From the NCBI RefSeq assembly GCF_030272705.1, contig NZ_JARFYM010000024.1, forward strand, positions 1-64,000: a stretch of 64,000 nucleotides of DNA. Reading direction: 5' to 3'. Both the position numbers and the translations under genes were made by a program. Under the pieces are notes generated by a model. The model searched no databases. It worked only from the letters and a program-made list of their open reading frames with translations, and was not told the origin of the DNA. This document shows positions 36,202-44,370 of this stretch, one piece after another; the stretch's first letter is position 1, and each line of letters begins with the position of its first letter. Origin of the DNA: Rhizobium mayense. Its GTDB lineage: Bacteria; Pseudomonadota; Alphaproteobacteria; Rhizobiales; Rhizobiaceae.

Positions 36202-37068
36202 TCAAATTCTCCTGCGGCCGGCAAGCCAGTTGAGGCCGTAGAGCACGGCGAGCGATGCGAGGAAAAGGATGACGGACGCCGCAACCGCCTTGCCGATCGC
36301 GCCTTCTTTGAAGAAAGCCTGGTAGATGTAGATCGACAGCGACGTCGTCGAGCCGCCTGCGCCGCTGCCGGTCAGCGCATAGACATTGTCGAACACGCGA
36401 AAGCCATCGATGAAGCGGATGAAGAAAGCGATCACCAATGTCGGCAGCATCAGCGGCAGCTCGATCCACCAAAGTGTTTTGAGCGCCGACGCACCATCGA
36501 GCGAAGCCGCTTCGCGCACGTCGAGCGGCACCGCGACATAGGCCATGTAGAACAGCAGAAAAGCGAAGGGCGTCCACTGAAGCGTCTCAACGACGGTCAA
36601 CGTCCAGAAGGCATGATTGATATCGAGAAAGGCGGGACTGTCGCCGAACCATTCGAAGAGATAGTAGGGCACGGGGCCGGCAAACTCATGCAGCACGAGG
36701 CGATACATCAAACCGATCATGGCGGGCGCAACCATCAAGGGCAGCATCAGTGGCGCCATCAGCGCCGAGCGCTTGGAAAGAAGTGGGGCCAGAAAGATCG
36801 CCAGGAAAAGGCCGACCAGGCATTCGATAAGCGCTGTCAAAATCCCAAATCGCATGGAAAAGGAAATCGCTTGCCAGAAACCATGATCGGTAAGCACGGT
36901 CAGATAGTTGCCGAATCCACTGAGGCTCGGGCTTCGCAGCGTCTGGAAGCTGACGGTCGATACCGAATAGATGAGATTGACGATTGCGGGGAAACCCAGG
37001 AACAGCAGCAGGAATCCCACGAGCGGCGTGAGATAAGCCCTTCCCTCAGCACGATGTACGATAGCCAT
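36202..37068 (-). CDS. carbohydrate ABC transporter permease (MalF class)
   Basis: Permease of 288 residues with six hydrophobic segments; LTPLVGFLLLFLGFPAIVNLIYSV is the first. The EAA loop is VREAASLDGASALKTLWWIELPLMLPTL at about 178-205. It heterodimerises with the MalG-class partner encoded immediately downstream with no intergenic bases. The gene lies 52 bp after the binding-protein gene. Confidence 0.88.
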   Translation of the reverse strand: MAIVHRAEGRAYLTPLVGFLLLFLGFPAIVNLIYSVSTVSFQTLRSPSLSGFGNYLTVLTDHGFWQAISFSMRFGILTALIECLVGLFLAIFLAPLLSKRSALMAPLMLPLMVAPAMIGLMYRLVLHEFAGPVPYYLFEWFGDSPAFLDINHAFWTLTVVETLQWTPFAFLLFYMAYVAVPLDVREAASLDGASALKTLWWIELPLMLPTLVIAFFIRFIDGFRVFDNVYALTGSGAGGSTTSLSIYIYQAFFKEGAIGKAVAASVILFLASLAVLYGLNWLAGRRRI

Positions 37069-37120
37069 TTCAATCCGCCGGATGGGCCGGACGCCGGGAA
37101 AACACGGCGTCCGGCTGATG

Positions 37121-38452
37121 TTACTTCTTCAGGAGACCCTGCATGCCAGCTTTGGTGTGAGCAAGTGCGTCGTCAAGGCTTTGCTGACCGGACCAGTAGC
37201 CGGTAAACTCCTTGGCCTGCAGCTCATAGATGGAGAGCGCATTGGCAGAGGTCGCTCCGTTCATCACATAGCCGTACTTGCTGGCAAACTCCCCGAGCTT
37301 GACGAGATCCGGCCGCTCCTTGGCAACCTTCGCCACCACGTCGGGCGCAAGCGCCGGCGAGCCACCGCTGCGGGCATAAAGCAGAGCCGCGTCTTCGGTC
37401 GCCAGCCATTTCAGGAACTTGACTGCACCGTCCTTGTTTTTGGCGTTCTTGTTAAGGCCAAGGCCAAGACCATGGATATGGTCGGCGCGGCCCTTGGGAC
37501 CGGCCGGCGGCGCCACGATGCCGGTGACGTCGGCAACCGCCGGGGACTTGTCGGCACTGGTCAAATCCGCAGCGGCAGCATTCCACTGAAGCGCGGTGGC
37601 AGCCTGGCCGGAGCTATAGGCCGCATTGGTTTCCGGATATTCGTAGCTCAGGGAATCCTTCGGTGACGCGCCGGCGTCGTAGAGCTTCTTATAGAGTTCC
37701 AGTCCGGTCTTGTAGGCATCGGAATCGATGGTGACGTTGCCGCCCTTGTCAGCCCAATCCCCGCCGTAGGACCGCGGCAGCGACTGGAACACCATCATGT
37801 TGAAGAGCAGGTTCTTCATCTGCAGCACCGTGCCGTAACGCACCGGGCTTGCCGAATTCACCCCTTTCGAGAAATAGAGCGCCGTTGCTGCCCAATCCTC
37901 CCAGTTCCAGCTATCGGGGTCCTTCGGCTGCAGTTCCTTGCCGAGATACTTCTTGGAAATTTCGGCATATTTCGCCTTGGCGGCGTCGTCCTTCATCAGG
38001 GCGTCGATCAGGTCCTTGCGGTAGTACATGAAGTGCAGCGACAGATCGGTCGGCACACCATATTGCTTGCCGTCGAACTGCATGGTCTTCAGCACGGATT
38101 CGCCGAACGTCTTGGCGGCGTCGCTACCGAGATCGACCGGCTCCATATAAGGCGCGTAGCGGCCGATCGAGTAGGTCGCCACCAGATTGATATCGAAGGC
38201 ATTGGAGCCCGCCGCCATGTCGGCCTGGAGCTTGTCGTAGAAGCCCTCACGGTTGAAGAACAGGAGTTCGACCTTGTCGGCGTCGGTGATGCCGGGTCTG
38301 GCGTTATAGGCTTCCACGGTGGCGCGAAGCGCCGTTTCCTCCGAACCGCCCGGCCAGCCGAGAACCGTCACGGTCGCATTCGAGGTGCCCGGCATGGCGA
38401 CGCTTGCAAGAAGCACCGCAAGGGCTGGGAGAAATGTCCTGCTCAATTTCAT
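37121..38452 (-). CDS. sugar ABC transporter substrate-binding protein (family 1)
   Basis: Periplasmic extracellular solute-binding protein of 443 residues, class of MalE/UgpB. The signal peptide is residues 1-26 (ending SNA-T). Contacts of the family fold are suggested by WPGGSEETALRATVEAYNARPG, NLVATYSIGRYAPYMEP, YGVPTDLSLHFMYYRKDLID and LGLGLNKNAKNKDGAVKFLKWL. It lies 54 bp behind the NanE-NanK gene in one reverse operon. This suggests an N-acetylated amino sugar such as N-acetylmannosamine as ligand, but this is inferred only from context. Confidence 0.85.
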   Translation of the reverse strand: MKLSRTFLPALAVLLASVAMPGTSNATVTVLGWPGGSEETALRATVEAYNARPGITDADKVELLFFNREGFYDKLQADMAAGSNAFDINLVATYSIGRYAPYMEPVDLGSDAAKTFGESVLKTMQFDGKQYGVPTDLSLHFMYYRKDLIDALMKDDAAKAKYAEISKKYLGKELQPKDPDSWNWEDWAATALYFSKGVNSASPVRYGTVLQMKNLLFNMMVFQSLPRSYGGDWADKGGNVTIDSDAYKTGLELYKKLYDAGASPKDSLSYEYPETNAAYSSGQAATALQWNAAAADLTSADKSPAVADVTGIVAPPAGPKGRADHIHGLGLGLNKNAKNKDGAVKFLKWLATEDAALLYARSGGSPALAPDVVAKVAKERPDLVKLGEFASKYGYVMNGATSANALSIYELQAKEFTGYWSGQQSLDDALAHTKAGMQGLLKK

Positions 38453-38506
38453 CGTAGTTCCCTCTCTCTTTTATTGTTGGGTCTGAATGTATGTCTTTTG
38501 GAATTG

Positions 38507-40033
38507 TCAGTCTTGTTCCCCGGCAAGACTTGCCACCCCGATGATCCCCGCGCGGCTACCAAGCTTTGCGGGAACGAGAACAGGTCTCAGGCGGCTTTCG
38601 ATGCCAGCAAGCTGCTCCCGCATCTGATCGAGATAACCCTTGGCAAGCCCGATGCCGCCGCCGACGACGATCCGCTTCGGATCGAGCATCATCTGAATAT
38701 CGCGGCAGAGCGTGGCGACCCGGAGCACCGATTGCGAAACAATCGCCTTAGCCCAGGGCGCACCTTTTTCCGCGAGGTCGAAGACCTCCGCGGCGGTTGC
38801 CTTGTGACCGGCTTTGAGAGCTTCCGAGGCGATCCACCGACCCGATGTCTGATCTTCCAGCGGAGAGCGGCCTTCAGACGGACCGCGGATCAAGCCGAAA
38901 TGACCGGCAAGACCGGCAAGCGGACGGCCGTTGATGACGATCCCGCCGCCGATGCCCGTGGAAATGGTAAGAAACACCAGGTCGCCGCGTTCCCCGGCGC
39001 CAAACCTGTATTCTCCCCAAGCAGCTGCCTGCGCGTCATTGGCCGCAAAAACCGGCTTGCCGAAGATGGCCTGTGCCTTTTCGACAATCGGATATTGGTC
39101 GGGAATGCCGAGCGTCGCCGGATTGAGCGCCGACCACCGGCCGTCCTGAACGAAGCCGGTCACCGCGATGCCGACGCGGGAATAGCGATCCTTCCATATC
39201 CCAGCCCTGTCGGCGATCGCCGCAAGCCATGCATCCGGCCCTTCTTGCCGCGCGGTCGGAACAGTTATTTCGTCGAGAACATCGCTGCCTCTGACGAGCG
39301 CGGCCATGGTCTTCGTGCCGCCGATATCAATGGCAAGGATGGTTTCAGCGCTGTTGGTATCATGGGCTTTCGCGACTGCCTCATGAAACCATGAGGTCAC
39401 ATGTTCAGTGCGCGTAATTGCCGAGCCGACGACGACGGCGAAGGCGCCGGCCTTTACCGCCGCGGCGGCCTGTTCCGTCGTGCGGATGCGGCCCTCGGCA
39501 ATGACATAGGGCGTGAGTTGCCGCATCCCGGCGATAAGACTGAGGTCAGGATCGATGGGCTCAGGCCCGCCGACATAGCCGGATAGCGTCGTGCCAACGA
39601 AATCGACACCGGCCGCCAAGGCGTGGCGCGCGTCCTCGATGCTCGAGCAATCGGCCATGGTCAGCTTGCCCTTCGCTCTTACCGCCTTCACCAATGCCTC
39701 GATGGAGGCAGGACGAACACGGTCCGTGGCATCGAAGGCAACGATATCGGCACCCGCATCCGCCAGGGCCTCGGCGTCTGCCACAAACGGGGTGATGCGC
39801 ACCGGACTTTCTTCGAGATCTCGCTTGACGATGCCGATGATCGGCACGGTGACCGCCGGACGAACGGCCTTCAGATAGGCAACGGATTCGATCCGTAACG
39901 CCCTTGCTCCGGCGTCAACGGCGGCTCTGGCAAATCCAATGACGAATTCCGCCGCATCCATCGGCCCATCGGGAACCGGCTGGCAGGAAACGATGAGGCT
40001 GCTCTTGATGTCGTCGCGCTGCAATCGTGGCAC
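38507..40033 (-). CDS. fused N-acetylmannosamine-6-P epimerase and N-acetylmannosamine kinase (NanE-NanK)
   Basis: Two-domain enzyme of 508 residues. Residues 1-225 are a NanE-type TIM barrel (SLIVSCQPVPDGPMD, TVPIIGIVKRD, DFVGTTLSGYVGG, VIAEGRIRT). Residues 232-505 are a ROK kinase with DIGGT at 236-240, FAANDAQAAAWGEYRFGAG and TISTGIGGGIVING. Together they phosphorylate ManNAc and epimerise it to GlcNAc-6-phosphate. The ROK zinc motif CxCGxxGC is absent; RGPSEGRSPLEDQTSG lies there instead. The start is GTG, enclosed in a hairpin. It follows a GntR regulator and precedes a sugar importer. Confidence 0.85.
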   Translation of the reverse strand: MPRLQRDDIKSSLIVSCQPVPDGPMDAAEFVIGFARAAVDAGARALRIESVAYLKAVRPAVTVPIIGIVKRDLEESPVRITPFVADAEALADAGADIVAFDATDRVRPASIEALVKAVRAKGKLTMADCSSIEDARHALAAGVDFVGTTLSGYVGGPEPIDPDLSLIAGMRQLTPYVIAEGRIRTTEQAAAAVKAGAFAVVVGSAITRTEHVTSWFHEAVAKAHDTNSAETILAIDIGGTKTMAALVRGSDVLDEITVPTARQEGPDAWLAAIADRAGIWKDRYSRVGIAVTGFVQDGRWSALNPATLGIPDQYPIVEKAQAIFGKPVFAANDAQAAAWGEYRFGAGERGDLVFLTISTGIGGGIVINGRPLAGLAGHFGLIRGPSEGRSPLEDQTSGRWIASEALKAGHKATAAEVFDLAEKGAPWAKAIVSQSVLRVATLCRDIQMMLDPKRIVVGGGIGLAKGYLDQMREQLAGIESRLRPVLVPAKLGSRAGIIGVASLAGEQD

Positions 40034-40050
40034 TCCATTTCCGTGCCACG
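40026..40050 (-). promoter_or_regulatory. hairpin enclosing the nanE-nanK start codon
   Basis: On the reverse strand CGTGGCAC, nine bases GGAAATGGA, GTGCCACG form a perfect 8-bp stem. The purine-rich loop is the only Shine-Dalgarno-like sequence and the GTG start is in the 3' arm. Folding would limit initiation. Confidence 0.5.
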
Positions 40051-40061
40051 ATAATTGGAAA

Positions 40062-40093
40062 ATACCAGATTACAACCAGTTTATGACTGGTAT
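40062..40093. promoter_or_regulatory. candidate GntR/HutC operator upstream of nanE-nanK
   Basis: ACCAGT, five bases, ACTGGT (40075-40091) is a perfect dyad, and ATACCAG at 40062 and ACTGGTAT at 40086 repeat the half-site. ACTGGTAT recurs at 40903-40910 upstream of the GntR gene. ACTGGT half-sites are known for DasR/NagR-type regulators of amino-sugar genes. Confidence 0.6.
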
Positions 40094-40842
40094 CATCGCT
40101 GCAGTTCGAAGACGAAGTCGTAGACATCGCCCTTATAGCGGCTTTCGCAATATTCGACGATCTGTCCGTCGGCAAGGAAGCAGCGGCGCTCCGTCATCAG
40201 CAGCGGGGCGCCCGGGTCGCAATGAAGATGCTGCGCGTCCTCTGCGGATGCCGCACGCGACCGCATCCTCTGGATAGCCCGTTGCGGCAGGAATCCTCGC
40301 GCTTCCAGGGCCTCGTAGAGCGAGTCCTTGACCATCTCCGCAGAGGGCAGGAAACGGACGGGCACCGCCGAAATCTCGACCGCGATCGGTACGCCGTCGG
40401 CGGTCCGGATACGCTTCATGCGCACGACATTGCTGTTTCCGGCAACGCCCAGAGCCATCATCTCCGTTGGAGAAGGTCGGCTTATCTGCTTGGAAAGCCA
40501 GACACATCCCGGAACAAGCCCGCGGGCAATGATATCCTCCGAAAAACTCGTCAGTGTCGACAAGGATTTTTCGACGCGCGATCCGACTTCCGTCTTGAAA
40601 CCATGGCGGCGGTTGAGAAAACCTTCTTCCTCGAGCAACGCCAGCGCCTTGCGGACAGTCACGCGAGAGAGCGACAACGTATCGGCAAGAACGCGCTCCC
40701 CCGGAAGAACCGCGCCAGCCTTCAAGGCGTTCGACAGGATCGCGGTTTCGATCGCCGCCTTCAGCCGCTTGTAAAGCGGCAGGCCCGGTGTCGTTGCTTC
40801 CAGTTCACTGCTGACGAGTTTGATCAACCCATCCGTCGTCAT
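40093..40842 (-). CDS. GntR/HutC-family regulator of the amino-sugar operon
   Basis: Repressor of 249 residues. The N-terminal winged HTH covers PLYKRLKAAIETAILSNALKAGAVLPGERVLADTL and SRVTVRKALALLEEEGFLNRRHG; the C-terminal UTRA effector domain (about 95-245) has RMKRIRTADGVPIAVEIS and ERRCFLADGQIVEYCESRYKGDVYDF. Members such as DasR, NagR and YvoA sense GlcNAc-6-phosphate or glucosamine-6-phosphate, which fits the NanE-NanK product. ATG 40842 has GGGAGC ten bases upstream. It is first in the operon. Confidence 0.88.
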   Translation of the reverse strand: MTTDGLIKLVSSELEATTPGLPLYKRLKAAIETAILSNALKAGAVLPGERVLADTLSLSRVTVRKALALLEEEGFLNRRHGFKTEVGSRVEKSLSTLTSFSEDIIARGLVPGCVWLSKQISRPSPTEMMALGVAGNSNVVRMKRIRTADGVPIAVEISAVPVRFLPSAEMVKDSLYEALEARGFLPQRAIQRMRSRAASAEDAQHLHCDPGAPLLMTERRCFLADGQIVEYCESRYKGDVYDFVFELQR

Positions 40843-40959
40843 GCGTGCTCCCGTCTCAAACTTCCGCACATCATCTTTCTGCTGAAATCTATCTGGACCT
40901 ATACTGGTATTAAAATGAAAGAGCAATTGCTGACCGATGGAGCTATCGCATCGATGGGT

Positions 40960-40995
40960 TTACAGTTGACAGATATCCTACAAGTCAATATGTAA
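40960..40995. promoter_or_regulatory. dyad in the divergent gntR-fadR-type region
   Basis: TTACA-g-TTGAC (40960-40970) mirrors GTCAA-ta-TGTAA (40984-40995) around a 13-base centre. It includes a TTGACA hexamer and lies 41 bp before the FadR-type gene, so it may be the operator or promoter of the downstream Dpp-type operon. Confidence 0.4.
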
Positions 40996-41035
40996 GCTTC
41001 ATCTTGATCGTGATTGTCCGCGAAAGAAACCGAAA

Positions 41036-41779
41036 ATGGCCTTGAAATCGATGAAGCCCCTGACCCGAGCACCCCTGCTGCACGTCTCCGTGCAGGAGAG
41101 TTTGCGCGCCTATATCGATGAAAACGGGCTGGCGCCCGGCACGCTCCTGCCGCCCGAGGGAGAGCTCGCGACGCAGCTCGACGTGAGCCGGAATTCGTTG
41201 CGCGAGGGAATCAAGGCGCTGGAATCGCTAGGTGTGCTGGAGACGCGGCGTGGAGTCGGCATCTTCGTGAAGGCTTTTTCCTTCGAACCGCTGCTCGACA
41301 ATCTCGCCTATGGGCTCGGCGGCGCGCTGCGCCAAATCGAGGAGGTCCTTGAAATCCGCCGCACGCTGGAAGTGGGCCTGATCGGCAAGACGATCGAGAT
41401 GATCGGCGAGGAAGACATCACCGAACTGCGCGACACGGTCAACAGAATGCGCGTCCATGCCGAGCGCGGAGAGGCCTTTGCGGAAGACGATCAGCTCTTC
41501 CACCGACTGCTTTTTCGCTGCCAGCACAATGAAACGCTCGTGCGGCTGATCGATGTCTTCTGGCTCGCTTTCTACAAGGCTTCGGATTTCGTCAACTTGG
41601 AAAACCTCGACCCGATGGCGACCTGGCGCGATCACGCCGCGATCGTGGACGCAGTGGAAGCAAGAGATCTGGACGAGGCGCGCAGGCGGCTGGACCGTCA
41701 CTACGAGGGCATTGCCGTGGTGATTGCGAACAACAAGACAAGTTCAAATGTGGGAGGAACACGTGAGAAAACCATTTAG
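41036..41779 (+). CDS. FadR/GntR-family regulator (FCD domain)
   Basis: Regulator of 247 residues. Winged HTH: SLRAYIDENGLAPGTLLPPEGELATQLDVSRNSLREGIKALESLGVLETRRGVGIFV (residues about 22-80, quoted here only as landmarks LPPEGELA and SRNSLREG). The C-terminal FCD domain (about 95-230) has LEIRRTLEVGLIG, FHRLLFRCQHNETL and WRDHAAIVDAVEARD, with His residues that could bind a metal. FCD regulators usually sense organic or sugar acids. It is first in the run with the Dpp-type importer and aldolases; its end overlaps the next gene by 17 bp. Confidence 0.87.
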   Translation: MALKSMKPLTRAPLLHVSVQESLRAYIDENGLAPGTLLPPEGELATQLDVSRNSLREGIKALESLGVLETRRGVGIFVKAFSFEPLLDNLAYGLGGALRQIEEVLEIRRTLEVGLIGKTIEMIGEEDITELRDTVNRMRVHAERGEAFAEDDQLFHRLLFRCQHNETLVRLIDVFWLAFYKASDFVNLENLDPMATWRDHAAIVDAVEARDLDEARRRLDRHYEGIAVVIANNKTSSNVGGTREKTI

Positions 41780-43346
41780 ATTATCCATCATCGCCCTCGC
41801 GGCCATGCTGTCGACGACCGCAATTCCGGCCCTTGTCGGCCAGGCGCAGGCAGCGACCCTTTCCGGTGGCTTCGACGTCGGCCCGGGCGGCTTCCAGGGC
41901 AACTTCAATCCGCTTGCCGCTACTGCCGGATTCACTTGGCTCAGCATCTATTTCGAACCGCTCGTCACTTATGACGAGAAGCTGCAGAAAGTCGTCGGCG
42001 AGCTCGCGAGCTCCTACGAGGTGAGCCCCGATCAGAAGACCTACACGTTCAAACTGACGGACGCCAAATGGCATGACGGCCAGGCATTCACGGCGAAGGA
42101 CGCCAAGTTCACCCTCGGCCTCGCAATGAACGCCAAGACCGGCTCGGTACTTGCCGCCCGCTTGCAGAACATCTCATCCGTTGAAACGCCGGACGACCAC
42201 ACGGTTGTCGTCAAACTGAGCGCTCCGACCGGCAGCTTTCTCGACACCATGACGAAGGTCATGATGCTGCCGGAGCATGCCCTGTCCTCGATCCCGGCCG
42301 ATCAGTTGGCCAAGAGCACATGGTGGTCCACCACGCCGATCGGTACCGGACCTTTCAAGTTCACGAAATACGTATCCGATCAATATGTCGAGCTCGCAGC
42401 CAACACCGAATACCGTGGCGGCAAGCCAGCACTTGAACGCGTCATCAACCGCTATTTCGCCAATCCGGCTGCGGCGATCGCGGCTCTAAGATCCGGTGAG
42501 ATACAGTTCACCTACGTCGATTCCAACGACGTGCCGACTTTCAAGGACGACAAGAACTTCAAGGTTATCGAGGGCGATTCCTTCGTCGTCAACTATCTCG
42601 GCTTCAACCACGAGTCGCCGATCTGGAAGGATCCGCGCGTCCGCAAGGCAGTGATGTACGCCATCAATCGCGATGCCATCATCAAGAGCCTTTACGGCGG
42701 CGCAGCTCAGCCTGCCAACTGCGCTTACGTTGCAGACCAGCTGGTGCCAAAAGGCATCGACGACTATGCCTACGACCCGGCAAAATCCAAGCAATTGCTG
42801 GCGGAAGCGGGCTGGGATCAGATCAACGGCAGCAAGCCGATCACCCTGCTGACCTACTATACGACGCCGCTCGCAACCAATGTTCTGGCTGCCGTCCAGG
42901 CGATGCTCGCCCAGGTCGGCATCAATGTCGTCCCGCGCGCAGTCGATGCGCCAACCTATAACAGCATCGTGCTCAACCCAAAACCGGACGTCGCGCAGTT
43001 CCAGATGGTCTACGCCGGGCTTCAGAACGGGCCGGATGCCGGAAGCATCAATGTCGGGCTGAATGAAAGCCAGATTCCGCCGGCCGGAGCGAATGTCGTT
43101 AGGGCACGCATGCCGGAGGTGAGCACCGCACTCAACGCCGCGCTTTCGGAGACCGACGGCTCCAAGCGTGACGGCCGTTATCAGGACGTCTGCAAGGCCA
43201 TGAATTCCAATCTGCCCTGGGCAACGCTCTGGGTGGCAAAACGCTACGGCATCGTCTCGTCCAAGGTGAAAGACTTCGTCTGGACGCCGGCGCCGGGCGG
43301 CGGACCTTATCAGGCCGATGCGCAGAAATGGTCGATCGCCGAATAA
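41763..43346 (+). CDS. Dpp/Opp-type ABC transporter substrate-binding protein
   Basis: Family 5 solute-binding protein of 527 residues. The signal peptide runs to about residue 30 (VGQAQA-A). Family traits are FEPLVTYDEKLQKVVGELASSYEV, GTGPFKFTKYVSDQYVELAANTEYRGGKP, and VNYLGFNHESPIWKDPRVRKAVMYAINRDAI. The GTG at 41763 is preferred because GGGAGG lies six bases upstream and it gives a proper signal peptide. Members bind peptides, but also nickel, opines, glycosides and, in Haemophilus ducreyi SatA, sialic acid. It is translated from within the end of the regulator gene. Confidence 0.88.
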   Translation: MRKPFRLSIIALAAMLSTTAIPALVGQAQAATLSGGFDVGPGGFQGNFNPLAATAGFTWLSIYFEPLVTYDEKLQKVVGELASSYEVSPDQKTYTFKLTDAKWHDGQAFTAKDAKFTLGLAMNAKTGSVLAARLQNISSVETPDDHTVVVKLSAPTGSFLDTMTKVMMLPEHALSSIPADQLAKSTWWSTTPIGTGPFKFTKYVSDQYVELAANTEYRGGKPALERVINRYFANPAAAIAALRSGEIQFTYVDSNDVPTFKDDKNFKVIEGDSFVVNYLGFNHESPIWKDPRVRKAVMYAINRDAIIKSLYGGAAQPANCAYVADQLVPKGIDDYAYDPAKSKQLLAEAGWDQINGSKPITLLTYYTTPLATNVLAAVQAMLAQVGINVVPRAVDAPTYNSIVLNPKPDVAQFQMVYAGLQNGPDAGSINVGLNESQIPPAGANVVRARMPEVSTALNAALSETDGSKRDGRYQDVCKAMNSNLPWATLWVAKRYGIVSSKVKDFVWTPAPGGGPYQADAQKWSIAE

Positions 43347-43369
43347 GGCGCTCCTTTCCTGAAACGCCT

Positions 43370-43393
43370 TGAGGGTGGCCAGGGCCACCCTCA
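43370..43393. repeat. intercistronic hairpin after the binding-protein gene
   Basis: TGAGGGTGGCC, AG, GGCCACCCTCA gives an 11-bp inverted repeat between the binding-protein gene and the first permease. Such hairpins typically stabilise the upstream binding-protein mRNA and reduce distal expression. Confidence 0.6.
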
Positions 43394-43408
43394 CAAGACG
43401 GATTCACA

Positions 43409-44368
43409 ATGCTTCGATACAGCCTTCGACGCCTGATCATAGGAGTTGGCATGCTCATCGCCCTGAGCATGCTGATCTTCCTGCTGTTGCGTCTGACGCC
43501 CGGCGATCCGATCGACGCCTATATCGATCCGAACGTCCCGATGTCGCCGACCGACCTCGCCAACCTGCGCAAAAGCCTGGGTCTCGACCAGCCCTTGCCG
43601 CTGCAATATCTCGGTTGGCTGCAGAACGCGCTGATGGGCAATCTCGGCTATTCGATCAAGCGTCTCGACCAACCGGTTCTGGGTCTCGTGCTATCGCGGA
43701 TCGGACCGACCGTCCTCCTCATGGGTTCGGCTCTGGTGATCGCCGTTATTGCTGGTATTGCCGTGGGCGTTTTCAGCGCCGTCCGCCGCAATTCGATCGC
43801 CGATCTGTCCTTCTCCGTCTTCGCGCTTGCCGGCATTTCCAGTCCCGCATTCCTCAGCGCCCTCATCGGCCTCTATGTCTTCTCCGTTCGCCTGCATTGG
43901 ATGCCGTCCGGCGGCATGCTGACGCCGGGCGAGGAATTTTAGATTGGTGATCTCATTCATCACCTGATCCTGCCCGCCGCACTGCTGTCTATCGCGCAGG
44001 CTGCATTGATCACCCGCTACATGCGCGCGTCGCTGCTGGAGGTTCTCAACCAGGATTATGTGCGCACAGCTCGCGCCAAGGGTGTTGTGGAGTTCTGGGT
44101 CATCACCAAGCATGCGCTCCGCAATGCCCTTCTTCCCATCGTAACTCTCGTTGGTTCCACCATCGGGCTTGCGATCGGCGGCGCCATCTTCATCGAGAGC
44201 GTCTTCAATTGGCCAGGCATGGGCCTGCTCCTCGTCGATGCCGTTGAGACGCGAGATTACCCCGTCATCATGGGTGCGACGCTCGTCATCGGCATCTGCG
44301 TCATCGTCGTCAATCTGTTGACCGACATTACCTATGCGGTTGTCGATCCGCGCATCAAGGTAGGCTGA
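43409..44368 (+). pseudogene. Dpp/Opp-type permease (DppB class) interrupted by in-frame TAG
   Basis: The reading frame encodes a complete DppB-class permease of 319 codons except for TAG at 43940-43942 (codon 178), within MLTPGEEF-stop-IGDLIHHLILP. The first part has LRYSLRRLIIGVGMLIALSMLIFLLLRL and the second LLEVLNQDYVRTARAKGVVEFWVITKHALRNALLP, the EAA-like coupling loop, so the loop is lost if translation stops. The frame is unchanged on both sides, so a single base substitution (for example from TCG or TTG) explains it. Neighbouring genes are intact. It may be a true nonsense mutation, a sequencing error or rare readthrough. Confidence 0.8.
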
Positions 44369-44370
44369 CG

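Noticed and set aside
40025..40042. Possible sigma-54 promoter (TGGCAC followed by TTCC)
   Set aside because: The -12 GC element is missing, and the TGGCAC is part of the start-codon hairpin.
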